Shown here one piece after another: positions 46,531 through 62,956 of a DNA stretch of 64,000 nt. The stretch spans positions 1 through 64,000 of the forward strand of contig CAUYLG010075815.1 in NCBI GenBank assembly GCA_963573385.1, read 5' to 3'. The first letter of the stretch is position 1, and the number at the start of each line of letters is the position of its first letter. Made by a program: the position numbers and the translations under genes. A model generated the notes under the pieces. The model was not told the DNA's origin. It saw nothing but the letters and a program-made list of their open reading frames with translations, and did no database searches. The stretch is from Cacajao melanocephalus (lineage: Eukaryota > Chordata > Mammalia > Primates > Pitheciidae).

Positions 46531-47369
46531 ATCTGAGGCCCTACTCCAGGCCAGGGTGTATGCGAGTACCAGGTAACTCATGCTCCATCCAGGATCCTGA
46601 TTCCTTGTGACGTCTCTACTCCACGTATGATGGCCTCAGACAGACACACAGATGTTTCTACAAAGGGGCCGCGTCACAGGAGCAAACACTGACCGAGGAC
46701 CTGTCCCCATAAGGGCTGTGCCAAAAGCTCTCCCCTAGAGTGTCTCATTTGATCTTCCACCCCAGGAGGCAGAAGCTACGGTGGCCATAAGCACCCCACT
46801 CCACAGCTGTGAAAGCAGAGGTGCAGAGCAGTGAAGTCACCCATGGAAATGCCTTACAGAGAGGAAGGGGCTGACCTGGAATTTTGACCCTGACCCACCT
46901 TCCCAGCACTCCTCTAGTCTCTTCCTCTGTGACATTCCAGCTCAGATGTGGATTCTTCAAATATGAGGTCTTTTTAAATGCAACAGAGAAAGGCCAGCTT
47001 GAGTGGTCTTGGACTCATTTGTCCTGGTCTGTGGAACAGATCCGTGAAGGAGCCCAGTATCCCCCTCCTAAGAGTGCTGGGACTCATGTTTATTGCGTAG
47101 CTTGCCAGCAAGAGAAAAGGCCTTTTGGCTTCCGGCTGCTGAGGCAAGGGCAAGGCCCAGAAAGGAGGGGCAGTCCTCAGCTCCCGCCTCAACGACGGCC
47201 ACGGGAAGTGTCCAGGATGCTGGCCCCTCCTGCACAAGGCCTGTCACCTGGGGGGCAAGTACTGCCCATCTGGGCTGAGGCATCACTGCTCCTCTCCCAA
47301 GGTCAGGATGGGGCCTGGACAGCCCAAGGCAGAAAAGGCCAAACTCTCTTTTACTGGGAACTGCCCTAA

Positions 47370-47640
47370 GGAGAAAGAGCACTGGCTTTGGAGCACGGCA
47401 ACAGGGATGAGCCTCCACTCTGCCCAACCGAATGTCCTTATGTAAGTCATTTAGCCTCTCTTAGCCCCAGGTCTGCACCTTTGAGATAAGGGTAAATTTA
47501 TCTCTCTATATTTTTCTGTCTATCAGTTGATAGATTGATCAATCTATCAATCTATCTATCCTCCTAGAGTTGATGTGAAGACCAATAAAGTCAAAGATTA
47601 AAAAGTGCTTTTTAAACTGCAAACCACTTCTGCAGTCTTC
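47370..47640 (+). repeat. MIR interrupted by (ATCT)n and a 24-bp palindrome
   Basis: MIR-like start AGCACTGGCTTTGGAGCACG, then GTAAGTCATTTAGCCTCTCT. At 47515-47565 comes a run of ATCT/TATC units containing a perfect 24-bp palindrome at 47527-47550 (half-site TTGATAGATTGA). The MIR-like 3' part resumes with GAGTTGATGTGAAGACCAAT. Confidence 0.7.
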
Positions 47641-47884
47641 TTCCTGACACTATGGGAAAAGCACACACTCATGGTCATGACTCACTGGTTCTAGCCATGA
47701 GCTCTGAGGACCAACTGGCCAAGTCCATAGATCACTCACTAGCTGAGTGACCTTAGGCAAATCACCTCACCTCAGCTCGGCAGGCCACAGAGGAAGAGAC
47801 TGGGCTATGCTGGACACTGTGGGGACAGTGGACTTCTAGTGAGAGAGTCTTCAGGGCAACCACGGCAAGTGATTCTGAACTCAC

Positions 47885-47978
47885 CACATTCTGAGGAATG
47901 AACACATTGAGATACAAGCAATCTTCACTGACTCCAGGAGACATGGATGTTCGAGTGCCTGGCTGCCAGCAGCTGGCC
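47885..47978 (-). CDS. TG: TG exon, ChEL domain exon 2 of those seen
   Basis: Minus strand: acceptor CTGCAG ending at 47979, donor GTG|GTGAGT after 47885; 94 bp. The first G finishes an Arg codon from the previous exon; the rest encodes ASCWQPGTRTSMSPGVSEDC and LYLNVFIPQNV. EDCLYLNVF is the carboxylesterase type-B signature 2. Cys in ASCW and in EDCL are the pair that forms the first conserved disulfide of the cholinesterase fold. Phase at the end is 0, joining to the exon at 45399-45558. Confidence 0.95.
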
Positions 47979-48734
47979 CTGCAGATACAGACTGGGTGAC
48001 TTCCAAGACATGCTCCATCACCCCTCCCCACCTGCCACCATGGTCAGAGCCCACTACCCCATTCCAAAGCCTGGCGTCCCACCAGCTGTACAGAAATTAG
48101 GCAGCTTCAGTAAAAGGGAGTGGCAGTGAATGGAAGGAACAGAGTGCCCACTACTCTCTGGCCACTGGCCTGTGGAGGAACATTCCCCAGAGACAATGCA
48201 CCATCTTAGAGAAGGCTGCTGACACAACAGCTCGAGATAGAGAAGACGACAATGAAAGCCACTCAGGACTTTGCCCCTTCCTTGCTCCGAGAGTGTAGAC
48301 CCTTCTCTGGAGGGGGTGTCCTACCTGCTCTCTTCACCAGTACAGAGTCCTACAGTGCCAGTTTGAGCATCTCCCAGTATAGGAACTGAGACTACAGCCG
48401 TGATCATGCCTAATAGCAGTGCAACGGTCATCTACCCAATGGGTGACATGACTCATCACCCAATCTTCACTAGCCCTGGACTACAATGACCCAAACTCTC
48501 AACTACTCTCCACTCAAAACCTATGTGACTCCATCACTTCATCTGTCAAAATGGGTACATCTTAACATGGTAAGGTACTCTAACTCATGAATATTTGTTA
48601 TTTTTGTTTCTCAGTGGTAAAGCAGATGGAAATCCATGCCTTTGCATTCCCACTGCCACCATCCTAGCTGAAGTCCTCATCATCCTTTTCCTGGAGTACT
48701 TCAAGAGCCTCCTAGCTCATCAGTCTATCTGGTT

Positions 48735-48911
48735 ATGGACCCATAGACCTGCTCAGCAGCCAGCCATGGTGGTAATGAGTACAGAGGGTACAGCTGCCTG
48801 CCTATAGGTACCTGTTGAGAGGGAGATTCAGGTGAGGAGGAGAAGAGCCGCAGTAATAAGTGCTGTTTTCACAGGTACTCTGAGTATGCTTTAATTAAAA
48901 AAAAAAATCAC
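48735..48911 (-). pseudogene. Decayed duplicate of the first TG ChEL exon and its 3' splice site
   Basis: Lies in the TG intron between the exons at 49876-50095 and 47885-47978. Aligning 48746-48799 with 50020-50074 gives 47 of 55 matching positions by hand, with one 1-bp gap; six of the seven substitutions are transitions. Similarity continues into intron sequence: GTGAGGA, AGTAAGTGCT-like, TTCTGAATGTGCTTT-like, up to AATCAC at 48906-48911 (matching 50192-50197). The copy keeps the splice AG (CAACAG on the minus strand, 48817-48812) with a pyrimidine tract. Its reading frame is broken by the 1-bp loss, and TGA follows. Similarity toward the exon's 3' half is weaker and its donor is not recognisable. 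Non-functional as an exon unless used as a cryptic acceptor. Confidence 0.72.
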
Positions 48912-48942
48912 AATATTGTTCTTTAATATGCTTGCTATTTAA

Positions 48943-49319
<377 letters not shown>

Positions 49320-49875
49320 GAAGATGGGTGCTTTTTTAAAAAACTAATAATTTTGTTCCTAGTGGGAAAAAATTTCATTAGCTCATTTAATTTTCCTTCA
49401 GTTCTGTGTCTCCCAGCTTCATTAAGATCAGATGTGGCCAGGAAGCTGAGCTTGGCCACTGTAATAAGTATGTAAGTGACATGTGAACTCCACTTCCAGG
49501 CTTATCCCATGGGAACCTCTCCTGTCAATTCTTTCACAGCCTCTCTTCCTGGATCAATATCCAGGGGAACCTTGGAAGATTCATGCTGAAGAAGGGAGAG
49601 CCTCCATCAGCCTGGGTCCCTGAATCACTGCATGGAGCAGAGCATGCAGGCCCCTCCATCACCAGATGGCTTTACATGAGAAAACACCATTAAGCCACTG
49701 ATACTTGGGAGTTTATCTGTCACAGCACTTAATAATACCTTAGCTAATATATTCCATCCTCCACACATTGCTTTATCCAAAATGCACTGCTCTGCTACTG
49801 AGACTCACTTTGATAGATTAGAATAGATAAGGCTTCTCTGAGCATTTACCAACATGTACTCCACTCAACCCATAC

Positions 49876-50095
49876 CTTGGCTTGCTGGCATCCCAGGACC
49901 CTGTCCAGTTCAAGGGCTCCGGTGCCTGGAAGCGCCTCTCTGCCAGGGGTGGGGCAGCATATGGAACTCCAAGGAACTGGTCTACTTGCTTCCATGAGGT
50001 GCCCACCTGGATGGCCTGGGACCTGCCCAGCAGCCGGCCATGCGTGGCAATGGGCACAGAAGGTACAGATGCCTCATAGCTGAGCAGAGAGAGTC
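49876..50095 (-). CDS. TG: TG exon, first ChEL domain exon seen
   Basis: Minus strand: acceptor CCCAACAG ending at 50096, donor AAG|GTATGG after 49876; 220 bp, phase 1 entry, phase 2 exit. It encodes LSLLSYEASVPSVPIATHGR, LLGRSQAIQVGTSWKQVDQF, LGVPYAAPPLAERRFQAPEP and LNWTGSWDASKPR. GRLLG, VDQFLGVPYAAPP and RRFQAPEP are the opening blocks of the type-B carboxylesterase fold (the same order as acetylcholinesterase). LNWTG is a potential N-glycosylation site. This is the start of the ChEL domain; earlier thyroglobulin type-1/2/3 repeat exons are not in the window. Confidence 0.97.
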
Positions 50096-50100
50096 CTGTT

Positions 50101-50121
50101 GGGAAAGGGAAGGGAAAGGGG
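50101..50121 (+). promoter_or_regulatory. G-quadruplex motif at a TG 3' splice site
   Basis: Four runs of three or more G separated by AAA, AA and AAA on the plus strand, the template strand for TG. The complement is the C/T tract directly before the acceptor of the first ChEL exon. Confidence 0.75.
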
Positions 50122-50404
50122 TGAGGAAGGGGAGAGGCCTGAGTAAGTGCTCTCTCCACTGGCATTCTGAATGTGCTTTCACCAAAAGAAAAATCACTGC
50201 TTTTTGTACCTTGAAAATGTCAGTCATTTATTCAGACCCCTACAGCTTAAATCTAGTCTGGTCTTCAAAGTAAACAAACAAAAAAATTAGCAAAGAAAGC
50301 TGATTTTTATTAGGCACCAAAACGTACAGAATGCAATGCTAATCTCTTCTATGCATAGGTCCAGGCCCAGGACCCCTTACCCGCACCCTGGGGCCTTTTG
50401 AAAG

Positions 50405-51020
50405 AACAGAGAAGCACGGCACTAGACAAGGATGTCCTCTCTCACCACTCCTATTCAACATAGTATTGGAAGTTCTAGCCAGAGCAGTTAGGCAAAAATA
50501 AGAAATAAAGTGTATTCAATTAGGAAAAGAGGAAGTCGAATTGTCTTTACTTGCAGATGACATGATTGTATGTTTACAAGACCCCATCGTCTCAGCTCAA
50601 AATCTCCTTAAACTGATAAGCAACTTCAGCAAAGTTTCAGGATACAAAATCAGTGTGCAGAAATCACAAGCATTTCTATACACCAATAACAGACAAACAG
50701 AGAGCCAAATCATGAGCGAACTCCCATTCACAATTGCTACAAAGAGAATAAAATACCTAGGAATATATCTAACAAAGGATATAAAGGACCTCTTCAAGGA
50801 GAACTACAAACAAAATAAGAGAGGACACAAACAGATGGAAAAACATTCCATGTTCACGGTTAGGAAGAATCAATATTGTGAAAATGGCCATACTGCCCAA
50901 AGTAATTTATAGATTCAAAGCTATCCGCATCAAGCTACCAATGACCTTCTTCACAGAACTGAAAAAAACCACCTTAAACTTCATATGGAACCAAAAGAGA
51001 GCCCACATAGCCAAGTCAGC
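50405..51020 (+). mobile_element. L1 fragment, ORF2 reverse-transcriptase part
   Basis: A 5'- and 3'-truncated L1 piece on the plus strand. The translated frame at 50541-50800 contains [29 protein letters not shown] and [11 protein letters not shown], the RT catalytic region and following blocks; the usual aromatic residue before ADD is Leu here. The frame is lost near 50815, where an internal deletion joins NYKQ to downstream sequence, and is open again in another frame at 50878-51010. It cannot encode a working protein. Confidence 0.9.
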
Positions 51021-51249
51021 CTTTTCTCTGAGTGCATACATTTCTGGTATTTCTATCTGTTTCTACTAGAACACCAATCATATTAGATTAGGGCCCCACT
51101 CATTGACTTGATTTAAACTTAATTATCTCTTTGAAGGTCCTATCTCTAAATATAGTAATGACACAGGATCCTTTGGGTGCCACTTTGGCAGCCAGAAACC
51201 TCTGTGACTGACAGCACTTCTGCTCACGTTTCACTTGTACCCCCTGGAC

Positions 51250-52230
51250 TTACCCCACCCACTGTCTGACAGGCTGCGCTCAGCTCACACTACCAGCCCA
51301 GATCCCATGCCCACTGAGAGTGAGCCAGGTGCAGAGCAGTGAGGGGCATGTGAGTGAGTGAGAGCAGGCTCTGGCCACAGCACACAGCCAGGAGTGCCAG
51401 CTGCTGAGGTCAGGTGGGCAGCTGCAGGTGCTGGCACAGGTTCATGCTCTGTGTGAGGCTGCAGTTGGACCAAGAGTATTGCAAATATATTCTTCCTTAG
51501 GTGCTGGCTGGCATCTAGATGAGGGCAACATGATAGTGCCCAATAACTTGGAGATGCCAGCAACCATGGAACTCCAGCATTTCACAGTTTGTTCATTTCT
51601 TCTGTCTTCAGCATGGCGAATTGGGTTGTAGGGTGTGTGTTTCAGCTTGTTATTACATCTGATTTGGTCCCACTGCCTTGCTCTGACGTAGAGATCCTGG
51701 GCTGGCCAACCCTGCTGCCCCTTACTCTCATGTGTGGTGGCCAGCAGCGCTGGCAGAGAGCAGGAGGGGTATAGTGTTACAGCTCCTTTTCCACCTTCTG
51801 TTCAGTAGGTTCTGGGTTCTTGTCCCAAGAAGAATGAAGTTACATGGACAACCAGAGAGTAAGCAAAGCAGAGAAGAGTTTTATTGAGTGATAGAACAGC
51901 TTTCAGCAGAGAGGGGACCCAAAGAGGGTAGCCTCTACCTGAAGATGGGTAGTCCCAATGTGTGGCTGAGTCTTCGGTTTTTATGGGCTCAGAATGTGGG
52001 AGTGCACACTGATTGATCCACTGATGGGCCTGGAAAAAGCACCATTTGGTTGACTAAAAGGCAGTGAGGAAGTTCTCACTCCAGGTTGTGGATTCTACGT
52101 GGAATGGGCAGCCCGGTCTGCAGGCTTCAGGCTGTCTTCTGGCTTGAAGGTTGGGTTTCACTAGGGACCTGACCCCATGTGCCCAGGAATCTGTCTGTTT
52201 CCTGAAACTATCAGTAACATTCTGATGTGT
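51250..52230 (-). mobile_element. LTR-like segment (ERV1-type, possibly MER52/MER4)
   Basis: GC-richer block with GGTTCTGGGTTCTTGTCCCA, AGAGTTTTATTGAGTGATAG (a reversed AATAAA) and GAGGGGACCCAAAGAGGGTA, a pattern I associate with endogenous retrovirus LTRs lying on the minus strand. No retroviral gene is seen. Family and both borders are uncertain. Confidence 0.45.
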
Positions 52231-52296
52231 ACTGGGAGTTAAGTCACCAAAGACTTAAGGAATAGGAAAATGTTGCCAGAGTGAAATTGGGAACTG

Positions 52297-52298
<2 letters not shown>

Positions 52299-52337
<39 letters not shown>
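52299..52337 (+). repeat. (CA)n microsatellite
   Basis: About 19 uninterrupted CA dinucleotides ending in CACAATTAGC. Likely polymorphic. Confidence 0.96.
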
Positions 52338-52338
<1 letters not shown>

Positions 52339-52619
52339 TAGCAATGGTAAAAATATAAATAAACATACAATAATTTTTTTCTCATTATTTGATCTATGTA
52401 AAAATTATTGATAGCTTAAAAAATAACAATTTACTTTGTACTTTGTAATATATATAGAAGTAAAAAGTATGACAGTGGTACTATGAAGGGCAGAGGGGAA
52501 AAATGAAAATATACTGTTAGGAGATTTTATGCTGTATGTGAAGTCATATAATATTATTTGAAAATAAATTGTAATAATATGAAATTATTATATTTTAACC
52601 TGTTGGCCAACCAAAAAGT

Positions 52620-52990
52620 AAAAGAAATAAAATGAATGAGCCGTTTGTGATGATAAAATTAAACGATAAATTAGACCCAATCTAAAGAAGCAAACAAAGA
52701 TAAAAAATGAACAAAGAAAAGATGAGACAAATAGAAAATAAATAGCAGGGTACTAGATGTAAATCTAATAATATCAATAATTACATGAATCATAAATTGT
52801 CTGGACACTCCAATTACAAGGTAGAGATTTTTAGATTGGATAAAAACAGACCTGTGTGGTTCACAAAATATATTCACTTAGAACATACAGACAGGTAGAT
52901 TAAAAGTAAAAAGATGGCCAATGTATGTGTGTATATATATATAAGCAAATACTTAAAAAAGTTTTAAAAAGAAAAGAATATGCTGGGAGA
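52620..52990 (+). mobile_element. Old L1 fragment
   Basis: L1 ORF2-like blocks in sense: TCTGGACACTCCAATTACAA, GGTAGAGATTTTTAGATTGG, ATAAAAACAGACCTG and GACAGGTAGATTAAAAGTAA. Many stops; strongly decayed. Confidence 0.6.
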
Positions 52991-54159
52991 ATTCTACCTC
53001 CAAATAGGACAAGTAGCAGGGCCTGGATGTACCATATCACATTTAACAATGGAAAAAACAATGTTTTTCAGACCTGGAGTATCAAAAACCTCAGAATTCT
53101 CATTCTTAACAATGGGGAAACAAATAAGGTAAGCACCATGCTTATCCTAGTTCACTGCCTGGAGAAAATTTTCACGCCACAGAGGAGGGAGAATGAAGCT
53201 AGGTACATTTTGTAGTCTCTTTGAGTTGAAGAGATGAAGTTAAAATTCAGGTGGGGAGAGGAGGCAAGAAGTCTAGAACTCACCAGAAGGGATACTGGAA
53301 AGCAGATAGCTTCAGAAAGTGAGGGCTACAGAAACCTGCAAAAGAACACTGAGCCTTTAGCTGAGTTCTAACTGAAGCACATGTGTGAAGAAACTACCCA
53401 AACCAGGTCATTTGTAATTAAGAATTGATTTAAAAATTTCTAGGGTAACCATTTTAAAAAATGATATTAAAAAGGGGGAAATAAAGATAGTACAAAAATA
53501 GTAATAAGATACTGAGTAATATAAACGAAGAAAAGGAGAGTAAGGAAACAAAAATAGACGGGTAATTAGATTAAAACCATAATGAGATAATACTTAAACC
53601 CAATTGTAATCAGTAATTACTCACATAGAAAGAGAGAAATCACTTTTATTAAGACAAAACCTCATACTTCCAGAACACTTCCTTCTGACACACTAGATGT
53701 GTGGAATTTTTGTACCATATTGAAAATTCTCCAATGCCAGCTGCACATCCTACAATTCCATTGAATTCTGGTACTAACCAGAATTAGTGCAGACTCCAAA
53801 GGTTAAGGGCTCAGGCCCACAAGGCTGGCTCCCACTTCAGATGCCAACTGAAAGCGGTTGGCTTCCAAAAGAACCAAAACTTCTTTCTGACTTGGTTACA
53901 AACAGGAGGTTCCCATAACCCTTGTGTTTGATGATTTTCCAGAACAGCTCAAAGAACTTAGGAAAACACTTACGTTTAACAGTTTACTATAAACAAGATT
54001 ACAAGGTACACAGGTAAACAGTGAGATGAAGAGGTACATACGGCAAGTTATCTGAGAAGGGGCGCAGAGCTCCTGTGTTCTCACCAGCCATGCCACCCTC
54101 CCAGCACCTTCATGTCTTCAGAAACTTGTAAGCTTTTCAAACCTCTTACTCGTCTGTGC

Positions 54160-54193
54160 GTCTGTGTGTGTATGTGTATGTGTGTGTGTGTGA
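54160..54193 (+). repeat. (TG)n short microsatellite
   Basis: Imperfect TG repeat (GCGTCTGTGTGTGTATGTGT, then TG units). Short. Confidence 0.8.
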
Positions 54194-54485
54194 GATGGAA
54201 GCTTCACTATACAGTCATAATTGATTAACTAACTGACCATTGGGGATTAAGTCAATATTCAGTCCCTCTCCCATCCCTGGAGGTAGGGGATGGGGCTAAA
54301 AATTCTAACCCTTTAATCACATAAGAGGGGTAACCAGCACCTTCCTGAGGCTATCCAGGAGACCATGATACCAATCAGCTTATGTACACACAAACAGAGA
54401 CTTATCGTTTTGGAGATTCCAAGCATTTTAGGAGCTGCGTGCCAGGAAACAAGTGGGGAGAAAGAGATGAGGGGACAGAAACTAA

Positions 54486-54510
54486 ATATATATATATATA
54501 TTTTTTTTTA
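54486..54510 (+). repeat. (TA)n-(T)n microsatellite
   Basis: Seven or eight TA units followed by a T-run. Confidence 0.9.
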
Positions 54511-54599
54511 TGTCACAGTAAAAATGTTATCCTTTTATGAAATGAAACAATCTTGTTCTTAAACTTATGGTTTATCACCTAGAACAATGCTAGGCATAT

Positions 54600-59753
<5,154 letters not shown>

Positions 59754-59874
59754 TCAGCAAAGATTCTGTGCAAAAAAAGATTTAGAAAGCTAGAAGAGAA
59801 GGGGGTTAGATGAATGAAAGCACTGTGGAACAGAACTTTAAAACTTGGGAGTTGGGAGCTTGGAAAAATAAGAT

Positions 59875-59936
59875 AACCTGTATTTTTCTCTTATTCTTAA
59901 GTAGGTACCTGTCATCCATTTTCACTGTGAGAACCT
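59875..59936 (+). repeat. Permuted about 57-bp repeat, copy 1
   Basis: Block A (TATTTTTCTCTTATTCTTAA, 59881-59900) is followed directly by block B (GTAGGTACCTGTCATCCA and on to GAGAACCT, 59901-59936). At 61077-61136 the same blocks are in the order B then A. Confidence 0.8.
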
Positions 59937-61076
59937 TATGTTAACTTTCTGTGTGCTGAGGTGAGAGTGTGTATTAAAGTAAAATAGAGATGAAAGTAAT
60001 TGAATTTGAAGATCACAATAAACATCATGAATAGGTGGTTGGTTAGAACCACTTCTTGCATATGGAAATCTTCCAGAAGAATGCAGAAAAATGAGATGTA
60101 AAGAAGAATATAAACTATGGGCCAAAATTGTCAATGAATATGGGGAAAGATTGAATTATCAGAAAAATGCCAGAAAGGAGGAAATTTAGAGGGTGCCAAA
60201 TTTGTATGCTGTAAGTTTTAAAGGATGAAGGGGTTTTTCTTGCATGAATATAGAAATATAATGGTCTAGAACTGGCAAGGAGAAACTGAGAGAATGTTGC
60301 AATGGCTTTAGGAATTTGGGGTGTGGGACAATGAATAAGCTTGTTCTTGAAAGGACTATTTGAAGGTACTTGGTATTTGAAGATCAGCTAGGTTTTAGTT
60401 GAGGCAAACAGGAGAAATATAGAGAGAAGTTGTCATATGCTTCCATTTGGAATATTACAATATGCACTTAGGATTCTAAAGAGAACCATTCTATAAGCCT
60501 TTTCAAAGTGACTCCTTAAGGACAGGAAGTGCAAGTCCACATGCTGTATCTTGTATCTCTGTATCTTGTGCCCAAGTGGGCATCTGCATACTATAAACTA
60601 CTTGAGATAAAGGACTGGTCTTGTTTGTACTTGTATGTACTTGTATTTTCAGCATCTAGTTCACAATTTAGGAAATACTAGGCTTTTAATAAGTACTTGT
60701 ACCTACAGAATACTGTAGGTGATACACACATACTTGTGGAAGGACTATATTATACAGTACGTAGTTAATGCCTTTCTTAAATATGCTTCTTGTTTGTTTT
60801 TTTCCTTTGAAGAACAAATATAAGAGTGAAACAAAAATGCCCAAAGTGAAGAGTTGGAGTTTTTGTTTTTTAGCCTACATAACTATAAAACCTTTTTTAA
60901 ATACTCTCTTTAAATAATTAAATTACTATGAAACAGGACACCATTTTCCTCATATGAAATTGGTGGTCATTTTTCTTCCGTATGAGAACTTTCCATTTTT
61001 TTTATGCTGTGGTATAATTCATGGATTTTTATTTTAGTGAAAAAAATGCAAATTGTCATTTTTTTTGGTCTCGTTT

Positions 61077-61136
61077 AAGTAGGTACCTGTCATCCAGTTT
61101 CACTGTAAGAACCTATATTTTTCTCTTATTCTAATA
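61077..61136 (+). repeat. Permuted about 57-bp repeat, copy 2
   Basis: Block B (GTAGGTACCTGTCATCCA to AAGAACCT, 61079-61114) then block A (ATATTTTTCTCTTATTCTAA, 61115-61134). Block B differs from copy 1 at two positions of 36. Confidence 0.8.
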
Positions 61137-61600
61137 GCTATTTTTTGCTTTAGTGCTGACAGATAGACAAACTTCAAAGTTAAATCTAACTGTCCTGCAA
61201 CAGAAAGTTTTAAAACTTGACTACACAATTTCAGAAATCCTAAAAGTAAATGTCAGTATCAGCGAAAGCCCTAATACTGTCTGTAGTTGCATATAAGGCA
61301 TTTCGCAGGTTGATAATTTCCTGTGCTCACAAAAACTGAGAAAACATTCTCTATTGAATATCTGTTCTGTAACTTGGCTTAAAAGTATGCTTTTCCTCTT
61401 TAACACATGTGTATACTTAACTTCACAAAGATTATCAAAGATGTTAATTTTACACAAGTTTCTTAGTTAAACATTAGCTGTACCGATATGAATGCCTACT
61501 TCCTTGGATTCATATTTTGAGGTTAGGTATTAATCTTCACTTATTAATTCAACAAATATCATGAGTGGTTGCAATACAAAAGGCTAGGATATTGAGATTA

Positions 61601-61928
<328 letters not shown>

Positions 61929-62403
61929 TGGTTTACATATGAGACATGCTATTTGTTTATAAAACTGTAGAAGACCATAACAGAATTCTTCAAAGATTTT
62001 TTTTTTAATTACCACAAACAATTCTGAGAACTACATATAAAAAAATGTTGTTTCTTTTGAGGGCTGAAAAAGTTTGTTCTTGAGAAGATTCGTTCTTTTG
62101 GATTAATCCATTCTTTTCACTAAATTGTGAATGGGTTTTTAATGGAAAAAAAAGGGACAATTCTTAAGTTTGTATCCCATCTGTTTACATTAAAATAACT
62201 TAAGCTATTAATTAGCTATACATTGTTCTTTGTATCAGTAATTTCAGGAACATGAAGATAATGAGTGAAGGTCACATTGTGCAACTTGCGGTAACATTTT
62301 AGGTAATTTATCAGCTATTATAAATTTATAAATTATGTAGTGAATTTATCAGTCTGGAAATGGGGAGGAAAAAAAAGAACAAAATGCTTTTAAATGATTG
62401 CCT

Positions 62404-62704
62404 GGCTGGGTGCAGTGGCTCATACCTGTAATCCCAAAACTTTGGAAGACTGAGGTGGACAGATCACTTGAGCCAAGGAATTTGAGACCAGCCTGGGCAA
62501 CATGGCAAAACCCCATCTCTAATAAAAATACAAAAAATTAGATGGGCATGGTGGTGCCCATCTGTATCACGGCTACTCAGAAGGCTGAGGTGGGTAGATC
62601 ACCTAAGCGTGGGAGGTCAAAGTTAAGGGGAGCCACAATTGTGCCACTGCACTCTAGCCAGCTGGGTGATAGAATGAGAACCTTTATCAAAAAAAAAAAA
62701 AAAA
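62404..62704 (+). mobile_element. Alu element
   Basis: Sense Alu from GGCTGGGTGCAGTGGCTCAT to an A-rich tail; diverged (CCCAAAACTTTGGAAGACTG). Flanks GATTGCC and CAATTGCC may be the worn target duplication. Confidence 0.92.
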
Positions 62705-62956
62705 TCCAAAAACAAAAACAATTGCCCCAGACATGGGTGCGAGGAAGATGACTACAGTCACATGCTCTTGTCTCTCTGGGCCTAGTACATTTTGCGTACC
62801 ACACATTTTCAGACTTCTCTGAGATATTTTCCTTTCTTACAGGCTATTTTAAATTGCCACCCTTTGCCTAATTGTATCTTAATACTGCCACCAAAATATA
62901 ACAATACCAGTTAAAATAACATACCAGTTAATATATTTTTATTTGTATAAACCCAG

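Noticed and set aside
46884..47369. 161-codon plus-strand frame
   Set aside because: No family resemblance; overlapping frames of similar size exist on the minus strand, and it runs through unremarkable intron sequence.
50541..50912. A reverse-transcriptase-like protein that might be a separate gene
   Set aside because: It is an L1 ORF2 fragment, truncated at both ends and with an internal deletion.
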